Assembly (NCBI GenBank): GCA_039105265.1
Contig: JAPFFF010000001.1
Span: 5,394,001-5,458,000, forward strand
Length of the DNA: 64,000 nt
Source: Tritrichomonas musculus
Taxonomy: Eukaryota > Parabasalia > Tritrichomonadida > Tritrichomonadidae
Direction: 5' to 3'
Of the stretch, positions 1 through 9,700 are shown piece by piece; the first letter of the stretch is position 1, and each line of letters starts with the position of its first letter. Under the pieces are notes generated by a model. The model ran no database searches, was not told the origin of the DNA, and saw nothing but the letters and a program-made list of their open reading frames with translations. The position numbers and the translations under genes are program-made.

Positions 1-3000
1 GTTGAATTATTGAGGAATGATGAAAGATTCATCACCGAAAATTTTGATGAAGACAAGTATCGTTCATACATCAGATACATCGATGATTGTGTGAACAAAG
101 AAACAGAAATAAGTAAAGAAACATTTGGGACATATTCACTCAAATTGATTGAAGCGAGTAAAAAGAAAGGAATCATTAATCCACAAGATTTTGAAATGAA
201 AGAAACAATTGAAGAAAATGAAGAAACAGAAATTTCGAGCATTACAAACAAGAATACTAAAGAGACATTTTTAGCGTTCATCTCAAAGAAAGATTACAAC
301 TTTTCTCCATCAAGTGAAGAAGAAAAAGAAATTTGTAAAGAAATAAAGAAAAATGTCAAAATGAAATTTTCGACAGTTCAGCGAATGATTGGCTACAGTT
401 TCTATGATTTCAAATATCAAACAAAGCCATTGATTATCTTTCAATATAATAGTAGAAATACACTGAATGATATCATTAAACGACACAAGAGAGTGGAATA
501 TAACGATGAAATTGATTTTACAAATAAATTGAAGATTATCCTTGGAATTTCGAGTGGAATTTTCTATTTCCATGAGCATAATATTTATCTTCCATATTTG
601 AATCCAAAGAACATTTACATTGATGACACATTTCATCCAACGATCTGCTATTTTGATTTCAACAAGCTCAAAATAAAAAATACAATTCAAGGTAGCATCT
701 ACACTGCACCAGAAATCATCAATGGTGAGAAATATTCAAAATCGAGTGATGTTTATTCGTTTGGAAAGATTGTTTACTTCATAATGACACAAGAAGAAGC
801 AGTTGAAGGAGAAATGATAGAAGAACTCGTTGTCAAAATGAAAACAAAAAATATTCCAACACGATATTCAGAATTGATAATAACATGTCTATCTAATAAA
901 AAAGACGAACGTCCATCATTTGACAAAATTATTTATGATCTTGAAAATGATGATCAATTCATCACAGATGAAATTAATAAAGATGAATATCAAGAATACG
1001 TCAACATAATTGAAGATGAATTCATGAAAATATATCTAACTGAATGTGAAGAAGAAGAGGAAGAGGAAGAGGAAGAAGAAATAAATGAAATGATGGAAAA
1101 GCTTAAATCATTAAATATTCAATATATTGATCTTAAAAACTATGAAAAAGTACATCGAATTGCGCGTGGAGGATGTAGCAAAGTCATTAAGATTAAAGAT
1201 AAAACAACAGGTGAATTTTATGCAGCCAAGAAGTTGTTTAGTAACGATATCAACGACCTGATCCAAGAATTGAGTGTTTTTTCAGATATCAAACATGAAT
1301 CTATCATTAAATTAATTGGATACAGTTTACGTAGTTTTAAAAACAAACCTAGAAACATAATAATAATCGAATATGTGAAGAATGGATCATTGGAACAGCT
1401 TCTTGAGAAAGAACGATCAGGTTGTGAATTCAAATTTTGGACAGAGACTATGAAACTGATCAATATTCATGGACTTGCTTCAGTGATGTCATATCTTCAC
1501 TCGAAAAGTATTCTCCATCTTGATATCAAACCAAACAACAATCTTCTCAATGAATATTTATTTCCGAAACTCATTGATTTTGGTCTCTCTAAGAAATTTA
1601 TGAGTTCAGAAATCATGAAACAAACAACAACTGAACTTAAATGTACTTTTCAATATGCAGCACCAGAAATACTTCAATCGCATGAATACACAGAAGCAGC
1701 AGATGTTTATGCATTTGCAGTTGAAGTTTTTGAAATCATGAATAAAGAATGTCCATTCAAAGGGTTGAATGTTCAACAAATCATCAATAAAGTTGTTAAC
1801 AACAAAGGAAGACCAGAATTTACGAATGATATTCCGGCAGCTTATAAACAATTGATTGAATCATGCTGGTGTCAAGAAGCCAACGATCGTCTTAAATTTC
1901 GTCAAATAGTTGATATATTGAGGAACGACAAATCATTTATCACGGAAAAAGTTGATGAGAAACTGTATCGTGCATACGTTGACTACATTGATGGCAAAAT
2001 CGAAGACAAATCGAAACTTGATGAAATATTCAAAAAATACTCCGTTCAACGCGAATACAAGAAACAAGAACGAAAACGAATATTGCCAATTAGAGAAGGA
2101 TTTGTTTCACTCAGCAAATTCAAAGTTTTGTATCGAGTGAGACAAGGAATCATTTCGGATGTTTATAAAGTCATGAACATTGATACGAAAGTTGAATATC
2201 TTGCATCAATATCGAACTTCGAAATTGAAGATTTTTCAAATCAACGAATTTTACGGATAATGAATGAAGTGAAAGAGCTTCTCACATTGAAAACACCAAC
2301 AATTCAACATTTCATTGGATTCAGTTTTTATGATTTTCAACGTTCGCCGAATCCTGTGTCAATCAATGAGCTTCTTCCAAACAAAACTTTGTATGAAATC
2401 CTTGAAGAAGAACGACATGGCAAAATCAATATGAAAGCAACAGATAAGTTGATCATATTGTACGGAATTTGTTATGGAATGTTTTATCTTCATTCACATA
2501 AAATTTCTCATCCAACATTGAACACAACAAATGTTTACATCGATGAGAGAAATCATCCAATTCTGAGTGAAATTGGCAAGTATACATTGCCACAAAGTTC
2601 ACAAACAGTCTCTAATTTGACCTCAAGTGAAATGACGCATATTGATTTCTATTGTGCGCCAGAAATAATTGAGCAAAAAGAAGATACATTGAAAAGTGAT
2701 GTTTATTCATATTCATTCATTGTTTATGAAGTCATGACGGGCGACATTCCTTTCGATGATAAAGACGTCAAGAATCATTCGAAATTGATTTCAGAAATCC
2801 TTGTCAAAAACCATCGGCCAAAGATCAAGGAACAACTCACAAGCAATTATAAGGAATTAATTGAACGATGTTGGGAAGGAAATCCAGAATTGCGTCCTTC
2901 ATTTGAAGACATTATTAAAGAACTTGAAAGTGATGAATTCATAACGAGTGATATTGATGAAGAAGAATATCGAAAATACATCAATTCAATCAAGAACAAT

Positions 3001-3009
3001 CAAAAATAA
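1..3009 (+). CDS. Tandem kinase/pseudokinase protein, 5' end outside window
   Basis: The reading frame is open from base 1 and its first residues (about 30) match the linker that follows each kinase domain further on (LRND..FIT...YR.Y...ID), so the gene starts upstream. Three kinase-like domains follow. Domain A (about residues 85-310) has YLNPKN and DFN where HRD and DFG are expected. Domain B (about 380-640) has a glycine loop (ARGGCSKV), AAKK, HLDIKPNN, DFG and AAPEI, so it looks catalytically competent. Domain C (about 695-985) has HPTLNTTN and no DFG, but keeps CAPEI and the W...RPSF region. A Glu-only stretch near residues 350-362 precedes domain B. Family: large trichomonad serine/threonine (TKL-like) kinases. 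Domain A and C are probably regulatory pseudokinases (inference). Substrate unknown. Confidence 0.85.
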   Translation, partial: VELLRNDERFITENFDEDKYRSYIRYIDDCVNKETEISKETFGTYSLKLIEASKKKGIINPQDFEMKETIEENEETEISSITNKNTKETFLAFISKKDYNFSPSSEEEKEICKEIKKNVKMKFSTVQRMIGYSFYDFKYQTKPLIIFQYNSRNTLNDIIKRHKRVEYNDEIDFTNKLKIILGISSGIFYFHEHNIYLPYLNPKNIYIDDTFHPTICYFDFNKLKIKNTIQGSIYTAPEIINGEKYSKSSDVYSFGKIVYFIMTQEEAVEGEMIEELVVKMKTKNIPTRYSELIITCLSNKKDERPSFDKIIYDLENDDQFITDEINKDEYQEYVNIIEDEFMKIYLTECEEEEEEEEEEEINEMMEKLKSLNIQYIDLKNYEKVHRIARGGCSKVIKIKDKTTGEFYAAKKLFSNDINDLIQELSVFSDIKHESIIKLIGYSLRSFKNKPRNIIIIEYVKNGSLEQLLEKERSGCEFKFWTETMKLINIHGLASVMSYLHSKSILHLDIKPNNNLLNEYLFPKLIDFGLSKKFMSSEIMKQTTTELKCTFQYAAPEILQSHEYTEAADVYAFAVEVFEIMNKECPFKGLNVQQIINKVVNNKGRPEFTNDIPAAYKQLIESCWCQEANDRLKFRQIVDILRNDKSFITEKVDEKLYRAYVDYIDGKIEDKSKLDEIFKKYSVQREYKKQERKRILPIREGFVSLSKFKVLYRVRQGIISDVYKVMNIDTKVEYLASISNFEIEDFSNQRILRIMNEVKELLTLKTPTIQHFIGFSFYDFQRSPNPVSINELLPNKTLYEILEEERHGKINMKATDKLIILYGICYGMFYLHSHKISHPTLNTTNVYIDERNHPILSEIGKYTLPQSSQTVSNLTSSEMTHIDFYCAPEIIEQKEDTLKSDVYSYSFIVYEVMTGDIPFDDKDVKNHSKLISEILVKNHRPKIKEQLTSNYKELIERCWEGNPELRPSFEDIIKELESDEFITSDIDEEEYRKYINSIKNNQK

Positions 3010-3243
3010 CTATCCGATATTCTATTTCAACGAATAATATAGTTGAATTAAATAAAAACCACTTAAAAAATCATTCTATTTCTCTTTCATTTTTGTCAAA
3101 AAAAATATAAATTAGACAATTTTATATTTTATATGAGGAAAAAATTCAAAAGAGAAAGCATAAGATTTGGTCACCAAATTGAAAAGGAAGTAAAACGAAC
3201 AATTAAAAGGATAGAAAAAGAAGTTTGATGAACTTGATATCGC

Positions 3244-3417
3244 TTAAAAAAGAAGCCAAGTGTATTGATGTACCTCTAATTTACTGCACCCTATATTGTC
3301 AGCGAGGGCCATTATATGAAGATCATTTATTTTTTCTTGAATTTGATGCATAATTCTCTCAGCTTCTACATCAATATATCTATCAAAGATGAATCTTGCT
3401 TTTATAATGAAATGAGT
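3244..3417 (-). pseudogene. Short coding-like remnant
   Basis: A 57-codon open stretch on the minus strand has higher GC than its surroundings and a protein-like composition (FDRYIDVEAERIMHQ). It has no ATG near its start; the first Met is about 25 residues before the stop. It is preceded by a stop. It may be the tail of a decayed gene. I do not recognise the family. Confidence 0.2.
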
Positions 3418-3478
3418 TCAAATAAATAAAATATTAAAAAAAAAAAAAAAAAAAACATTCATATTATTTTATAAAACT

Positions 3479-3595
3479 TCATTTTTTTTCATCATTGGAT
3501 GTTGATAACGATTCATCAGATAAATATTGTGGTTCAAAATCTTTTTCATCTTCATTGTCAAAATCATCATCTTTTGAGAAATATTTATATTTCAT
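3479..3595 (-). CDS. Possible 38-residue acidic small ORF
   Basis: An ATG-started minus-strand frame encodes a strongly acidic peptide beginning MKYKYFSKDDDFDNEDEK and ending NDEKK. The composition resembles an acidic C-terminal tail more than random AT-rich DNA, which would give Ile/Asn/Lys/Phe. It could be a small gene or the relic tail of a larger one. No known family was recognised. Confidence 0.2.
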   Translation of the reverse strand: MKYKYFSKDDDFDNEDEKDFEPQYLSDESLSTSNDEKK

Positions 3596-3895
3596 TTTGG
3601 ATCAATTATAATGACTTTTAAATTTATTTTTCAAAATGATTTTTCTGTAAGAATTTGCTTTTAGAATGTTAAATTCTTTTATAAGTATGAATAAATTCAT
3701 CATAAGCAAACAAAAAAATTTATTTGATTGATCAAAATGTGTTTGGCTGTGCTAAAATGATATAAATTTTTAATAATTAATCTTGTAATTTATGTTTTTT
3801 CATAAGTATAAATTAGAAAAAAAAATTTTTTTGAAATGTAAAATATTGGCCTTTGATTGACCAAAAAGGTGAATTTTCAAAATTCATATTCCAAA

Positions 3896-4972
3896 ATGGA
3901 AAGTGATGATTATCTTCAAATGTTGCAAAAGTCCCATGATATTCTTTTAAATTTCCTAAATAATGAAGACAATTTTTGTTCAGATTTCAATAAACTAATA
4001 TATCAATTAAATGAATTTGAATTTCAAAGCTGTAAGAAAAATATGAAATTCTTGCTCTACATTCTTTGCCAAATATCAAAAAATCATTACAGAACTCAAG
4101 AATTAATCTCTACAATTGAAAAAATTCTACTTTTTTACAAAAAAGAAATAATTGAGTTTTTTAGCGACGCCGAAATTTTCGAAATTTTCAAAAAAAGCAA
4201 TCGACTTATATTATTTCTTTATAAAGAAGGCTTCATTAAAATTCAATATCATGTTAACTATTTGGTAAATAATTATTATTTTTCTTTATTTATGTCTCAA
4301 GAAATTTATCGATTTTTGAATAAACAAAATTGTAAAAGAATCAAGGAAATGATAGATATATATGGGCCAGAAGTGATGGACAATTTTGAAGAAAAACGTT
4401 TAAAAGGAGAAAATGAATCATATATTTGTTCATTAATTCGTGAAGATTCGATCATTGAATTTGTTTCATATGTGTCAAAAACGAATTTGAATTTGAATAG
4501 TCAAATCAAAAAGTCATTTTTTGAAACGAATTCATTTCTACTCAAAAATTCAAAAACATCATTAATTGAATATGCATCATTCTTTGGATCTATTCAAATT
4601 TTTCAATTTTTAAAATTGAACAATGTTGAATTAACGCCTTCATTGTGGCTTTATGCAATTCATGGTAGAAATGCTGACATTATTCATTGTCTTGAAGAAT
4701 CTCATATAAAACCTGAAGACAAAACTTTCAAAGCATGTTTGATAGAGGCAATAAAATGTCACCATAATGATATTGCTTATTATATTCAAACAAATCTTTT
4801 AGATGATAAAAATATGGATTCTTATTCGTATTGCTTTAAGTATTCAAATTATGCATTCATCGAAAATTGCATCACAAATATGAAAAATATTTGCACTACA
4901 AAGAAATGGTCTTTTTCTTATATGTTTCTTATTGATGTTCCTGAATTTGATATAAATTCTAAAATAATTTAA
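3896..4972 (+). CDS. DUF3447-type ankyrin protein, N-terminal block
   Basis: The start is the ATG of MESDDYLQM; the longer frame upstream begins only with TTG. The 358 residues have the layout of the trichomonad DUF3447 ankyrin family: a helical N-terminal half, then the family signature GENESYICSLIREDSI..F (about residues 170-190), FETNSFLL, and degenerate ankyrin repeats (TSLIEYASFFGSIQIFQFLK, LWLYAIHGRNADIIHCLEE, ACLIEAIKCHHNDIAYYI). It ends at VPEFDINSKII, in the middle of what should be a continuing ankyrin array. Six further ankyrin modules lie downstream at 6290-7666. The 435-residue protein at 45110 is a close paralog with the same end point. Role unknown; the family is thought to mediate protein binding. 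Confidence 0.75.
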   Translation: MESDDYLQMLQKSHDILLNFLNNEDNFCSDFNKLIYQLNEFEFQSCKKNMKFLLYILCQISKNHYRTQELISTIEKILLFYKKEIIEFFSDAEIFEIFKKSNRLILFLYKEGFIKIQYHVNYLVNNYYFSLFMSQEIYRFLNKQNCKRIKEMIDIYGPEVMDNFEEKRLKGENESYICSLIREDSIIEFVSYVSKTNLNLNSQIKKSFFETNSFLLKNSKTSLIEYASFFGSIQIFQFLKLNNVELTPSLWLYAIHGRNADIIHCLEESHIKPEDKTFKACLIEAIKCHHNDIAYYIQTNLLDDKNMDSYSYCFKYSNYAFIENCITNMKNICTTKKWSFSYMFLIDVPEFDINSKII

Positions 4973-6289
4973 AATCATAAATTTTTTTAATATAATTTAA
5001 AATCTATATTTCAAATCTAATTTCAAATGAATTTTTTGTATAAAATTCTAAAAAAATAATTATTAACAAAATTTTAGAATTTGCTTTTTTTAATGAAATT
5101 TATCAACAAATATTTGAATAAGATTTACATAATTGATTGTTTTAATTACATTCTAAAATAATAATTTTTAATGAAATTCCAAATTATAAATAATTAATAA
5201 AATTTAAAATTGAATTATATCAATGAAATTTAAATTGATTTTTTTCATGTCGTTTCAAATTAATTCAATCAATTTTATTTATAAATAAATATTTAAATTA
5301 TATTTAAATAAATGTTTAAATGGAATTTAAATGAATTATTAATTACGTTCTATATATTAATATTTTTTATGCCATTTCGATATTACGAGATTTAATTGCA
5401 TTTTAAATGAAATATTTAAATGGAATTTAACAAATATATTCCAATTTATGACATTATGATGAATATTTTTAAATCCAATTTTATAAGTAAATATTTAAAT
5501 AGAATTTGTAAATCATATTTTTCCATACAATTTTATTAAAAACAATTAATATGATTCTCATTTAATGTTTTAAATGATGTTTTATTAATATTTTCATGGA
5601 ATTTTATTTCATTTGTAAATGATATTTTTAAATAATTTTTTAAATGAAATTTAATATTTTCATTTGAATTATGTTTTAAAATCAATATTTTTATATAATT
5701 TTCGTTTTTATATTTGATGTAATGAATTTTTTTTATTTTATTTTAATTTTCATTCAAATTTTTATTGCATTCGAAATAAATATGTTTTAATCAAATTTTA
5801 CGCATATTTAAATGTAATTTTAAATATAATATTTTGATTATATTCTTAAAAAAATAATTTAATGGAATTTTATAATCACTTCATTTTAACGAAATTCAAA
5901 ATTAAACAATTTAATGATATTTAAATGCCTTATTTAAATAGTGTAATTTTCATGTTAATAATTCAATAACATTTTAAAATAGCTTTTTTAAATGGCATTT
6001 TAAATAGTATTTAATATAATTCTAAATATAATGTTTTAATTATATTTCTAAAATTTAATGTTTTCTCATAGAATTAAATAAAAAAAAAATTTTACGAAAT
6101 TTTAGAAATTTGTTTTAATATAATTTCGATTATTAGTATTATAATGAAGTTCATTATGAGTTATTTCAATGAAATTTAAAACTTTTAATTGATAGAATTC
6201 TTTTATTAAAATTTCATATCATTTTATATTGAATTTTCAATATAATTTAAAAATCAAATATTCAAATGCAATTCATATATAAATTTCAT
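4973..6289. repeat. AT-rich spacer built of a degenerate AAATGRAATTTAAAT-like motif
   Basis: About 1.3 kb with almost no G or C and stops in every frame. Variants of a short motif such as TTTAAATGGAATTTAA and AATGAAATTTAAA recur throughout, in shifting spacing, as if the stretch grew by slippage or local duplication. The same vocabulary continues in the two 0.3-kb spacers at 6380-6700 and 6788-7109. No ORF is supported here. Confidence 0.5.
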
Positions 6290-7666
6290 AAAACAGCTTT
6301 ATATTTTGCAACAGAAGATGGTGATTTAGATATTGTTAAAAGAGTATTATCTTATAAAAATATTGATCCCAATATTGTCATTATTTTAAATTCACTATTT
6401 CAATACAATTTTTGATGTAATTTTTGAATTTAATTTTTAAAGCATAACATTAAATTATATTTATAGCAAAATATTCCAATATTATTATAATTTTATTATT
6501 TGTATGAAGTTATCTTTTCTATTTTATTATGAAATTTAAAATTAATTATTTTCAAAAAATTCAATTTAAACTTTTTGTGATATTCAAATTTTATTATTTA
6601 AATAAAATTCAAATAAAATATTTCAATTATATTCTTAATTAATTTTTTTTAATATCATTTTAAGATAAAAATTTTAATGATATTATAGCATTGTTTATTT
6701 CATCAAACAGCATTTCATTTAGCAATCATAAATCAAAATTTAGAAGTAGTTAAGCTTTTTTTATTATTATATAATCTTGATGTCAACATGCAAAGCATTC
6801 ATTATATAAATTTATAAAATTTCAATTAATTTTTTTTAATTGCATTTGAAATATATTATTCTGATTATATTATAAGCATCAATTATTTAAATGATATTTT
6901 TTATTATTAGAATTAAATGAAATTTTGGAGTTTTAAAAATTTAATGATATTTTAAATTAAAAGGTTAAATGGAATTTAAAATGAACTTTCATAAAATTTC
7001 ATAAATATTGTTTTCAATACAATTTCATTTTAATATCATCAATGAAATTACATATTAAATATTTAAGTTATATTTCATGTCTATTTTATTTTAATGAGAT
7101 TATATAAAGTATGCTGATAAGGCACCATTACATTTAGCAATAGAAAAGAAAAACGTTAAAATTGTTGAAGCTTTATTGTCAAACCAAAATTGTGATGTCA
7201 ATATTATTTCGATTTTAAAATTCTTTTTAAATCAAATTTAAAAAAAAATTATATGTTTATGATATTCATCTTTATTATTTAGTTATAAAACACCATTGTT
7301 TCATGCAATTCAAATAGATAATATAGAAATAGTTGAACTTTTATTAAAATGTAATAAACTTCAAATTAATAAAACAAGCATTTAAAAACAAAAATTTAAA
7401 CTTCTTTGAAATTAATGCATTTAATTGTTATAGAACAGCTTTGCATCTTGCAGCTGAGATGAATAAAATTGAAATTGTTCGTCTTTTATTAGAACATAAA
7501 GATATTGATGTTCATATTAAAGATGGAATTTTATATTTTTTGCATAATGTTATATTAATGATATTTCATGGTCATTAAATTAATTTTATGTAAAACACCT
7601 TTTGCATTATCGGTGAGTTCTGAAGTGAAAAAATTGATTTCAGATGCAACTAAAAAGTATAAATAA
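6290..7666 (+). pseudogene. Six separated ankyrin-repeat modules, C-terminal part of the DUF3447 gene
   Basis: Single ankyrin repeats are readable at 6290-6379 (KTALYFATEDGDLDIVKRVL), 6701-6787 (TAFHLAIINQNLEVVKLF), 7110-7202 (APLHLAIEKKNVKIVEALL), 7284-7370 (TPLFHAIQIDNIEIVELLL), 7432-7527 (TALHLAAEMNKIEIVRLLL), and a closing half repeat with a stop at 7592-7666 (KTPFALSVSSEVKKLIS). Spacers of 321, 322, 81, 61 and 64 bases separate them and carry stops in the ankyrin frame. Four modules have AG shortly before the first codon, but no consistent GT donor is seen. Either this is one gene with unusual introns or a gene decaying in its spacers while the repeats stay intact. The final residues match the normal end of such proteins. 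Confidence 0.55.
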
Positions 7667-8050
7667 AAATCTTTTTTTTAATTTATATTGTTAATTAATT
7701 GTTTTAAAAAATTTTTAGGTTAATGACCTCTTGCTGCATTCCTCAAAAGCAGACCTAAACTCATTTTAATATAAGATAAAAAAAGAATATTATTGAACCA
7801 AAAAAAAAATAAAGTTTAAACTTTAATTGACTTTAATATCAATAATTTTTTATATTCTTAATACAGGGTTAGAAATTTAAAAAATTAATAGATATCTTCT
7901 CTCAATTGCTTTCTTAAAATATCGCTATTGTAAAATTTATACTATATTTTAATGCTTTACTTCCTCCTCCTGGATAAAAAGAAAGAGCTGCTTCAAATAT
8001 CATAAGAGAAACAAGTTGATTCTATACTTCACTTTCACTTTTCGTATAAT
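7667..8050. other. Short intergenic stretch
   Basis: AT-rich with a few GC-richer words (for example near 7725-7765 and 7960-8000). I see no gene or clear signal in it. Confidence 0.5.
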
Positions 8051-8338
8051 TTGAAAGAATTCACCATTCCTCCAACCGTTACCATCATCAAAGACATGGC
8101 ATTCGCTAAGTGCTCAGATTTGGCTAGCATCTCCATCCCCGCTTCAGTTACAGAGATTGAAGATTCAGCCTTCCAGCAATGCAATGCATTAACCAAAATC
8201 ATAATTCCTTCTTCAGTGAAATCATTTGGTAAAAATGCTTTCAAATCGTGCTGCAAGTTGGAAGAAATAACTGTTCCTGCCTCAGTGGATATAGGTAAGA
8301 CTGGATTATCTCCAACAGTTAGAGTCAACAAAGTTTAA
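8051..8338 (+). pseudogene. BspA-like leucine-rich repeat C-terminal fragment
   Basis: Ninety-five codons encode four Treponema pallidum/BspA-type LRRs of about 23 residues (LKEFTIPPTVTIIKDMAFAKC, DLASISIPASVTEIEDSAF and so on). The frame opens after a stop with no ATG until residue 16, so the N-terminal part is missing. The closing residues (LSPTVRVNKV) parallel those of the BspA array that ends at 47625 (GSNVKIIKI), so this is the true C-terminus of such a protein. GC content and codon choice are clearly higher than in the nearby ankyrin block. It is most likely a truncated relic; a short independent gene is possible. Confidence 0.6.
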
Positions 8339-8776
8339 ATAAAAAGAAATTTTAATTTTCAAAAATTTCACTTTTTAAATTTTGAAAGATATTTGTCATT
8401 TTTTTCTTTCAAAAAGTTGCATGCCATTACAGTTACTAAAATAGAAAAATCTCTGTATGCAAACAAGTTATTTGGTATTAAAATGTTTAAACATTTATAA
8501 ATATCAGAAATTTATTTGTTAAATTCATTGGCAGAATGAGAATTGAGAGCTTCGATGTGTTTAACTGTAACTTTTTGAAAGACATCAAATTAAAATTGTT
8601 TGTGTAATAAATAATGATTATCTTTTTGTAATTATCCATTTAAAAAGTCGATCACTTTCTATCCCCTTTCAAAAAATAATATGGATCCGTTAAGGTCAAT
8701 ATTGGCCTTGTTCTATACATAAAAAAATCTATAATTATTCGAAATTAAAAAACTTTTTATTTTTATTTTGCTGTTA

Positions 8777-8910
8777 AAGTCGGATTCAAAATGCTTGGGA
8801 CAACATTCAATTTTTTTTTAATGTTTCTCAGGAAAAATTGACCTAAAAGATTTATAAATTTGACCTTATCGTTTTCAAAAAGTTTGTCCCAATCCTTTTG
8901 AATCCGACTT
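8777..8910. mobile_element. 134-bp MITE with 27-bp terminal inverted repeats, TA target
   Basis: The left end 8777-8803 (AAGTCGGATTCAAAA...GGGACAA) and the right end 8884-8910 are inverted copies with 25 of 27 matches. Both ends abut TA (8775-8776 and 8911-8912), the target duplication of Tc1/mariner elements. The interior has no ORF. Mariner elements are known in trichomonads; assignment to that superfamily rests on the TA flanks only. Confidence 0.7.
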
Positions 8911-9280
8911 TATTTCATTTGCAGAAGTATGGAAACTAAAATCTAGCCAAAGTTTTTAATTATAATTTTTAAATTATCTTATGAATTATCTTTATATAAT
9001 AATAAAAATATTTAATTTTAAAAAGTAATCGCATAATTTTAAGATATATATATTTTTAAAAAATTGGTTTAATTGAAATTTGTTAAGTTTATTTTTAGAT
9101 TTCTGAATTTTAATTCAATTTTATTTTGAAACATAAATAATAACGGTTTTTTCTTATTCACTTTTTCAAAAAAATTGTGTGATCCGATTCTTTTACAAAC
9201 CAACTAATTTGATTAACTATCAGATAAAACTTATTATATATTTCGAAGGAAACAAACGCTTGGGCCAGTTTTGAGTTATA

Positions 9281-9700
9281 CAGTTATGTATAAAAAATTG
9301 AAGCAGTATAAAAAGTTGAAGCGGCCTTAAAAAAAATAAATTTCTATTTTTATCATAAATGTTAATAATAATGGCTATAGTTTTATTTTTATTTATTATG
9401 TGGTAGCATATATAGAATCAATATATCCAATTTAATTTTGAAATAATGCACAGTGCTACTAATAAAATGCATTATATTTTCTCTTCTTCTTCATTCGAAA
9501 AATACTCTGACTTTAGTCTAATATAAAAATGTCATAGTTATTTATAAAAAGTATTAAACGCTTAGCATTTTGGTATATTTTACTTTTGGATAACTTTAAT
9601 ATATGATGAGAAAAAAATTGATTTTTGAAAAAAAATTTTGAAAATTTTTTAAAAAAGTGCTTCAACTTTTTATACTGCTTCAATTTTTTATACATAACTG
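9281..9700. mobile_element. 420-bp MITE with perfect 42-bp terminal inverted repeats, TA target
   Basis: Bases 9281-9322 and 9659-9700 are perfect inverted copies beginning CAGTTATGTATAAAAAATTG. Each arm has two direct copies of TATAAAAARTTGAAGC, like the paired transposase sites of Tc1-type ends. TA flanks lie at 9279-9280 and 9701-9702. The AT-rich interior holds no transposase, so it is non-autonomous. Perfect arms suggest recent insertion. Confidence 0.8.

Larger units (their letters stand above)
3010..3895. other. Intergenic region with small ORF remnants
   Basis: No convincing full gene is seen. The stretch holds an A run near 3438-3456 and two short minus-strand open stretches listed separately. 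The last 300 bases are plain AT-rich sequence before the ankyrin gene. Confidence 0.6.

Noticed and set aside
4973-7591. Ordinary parabasalid introns between ankyrin modules
   Set aside because: Known parabasalid introns are short and have strict donor and branch-acceptor motifs; no GTATGT-like donor or ACTAAC-type branch site is seen at these borders.
8690-8715. Near-palindrome AAGGTCAATATTGGCCTT
   Set aside because: Short, single and without flanking symmetry.
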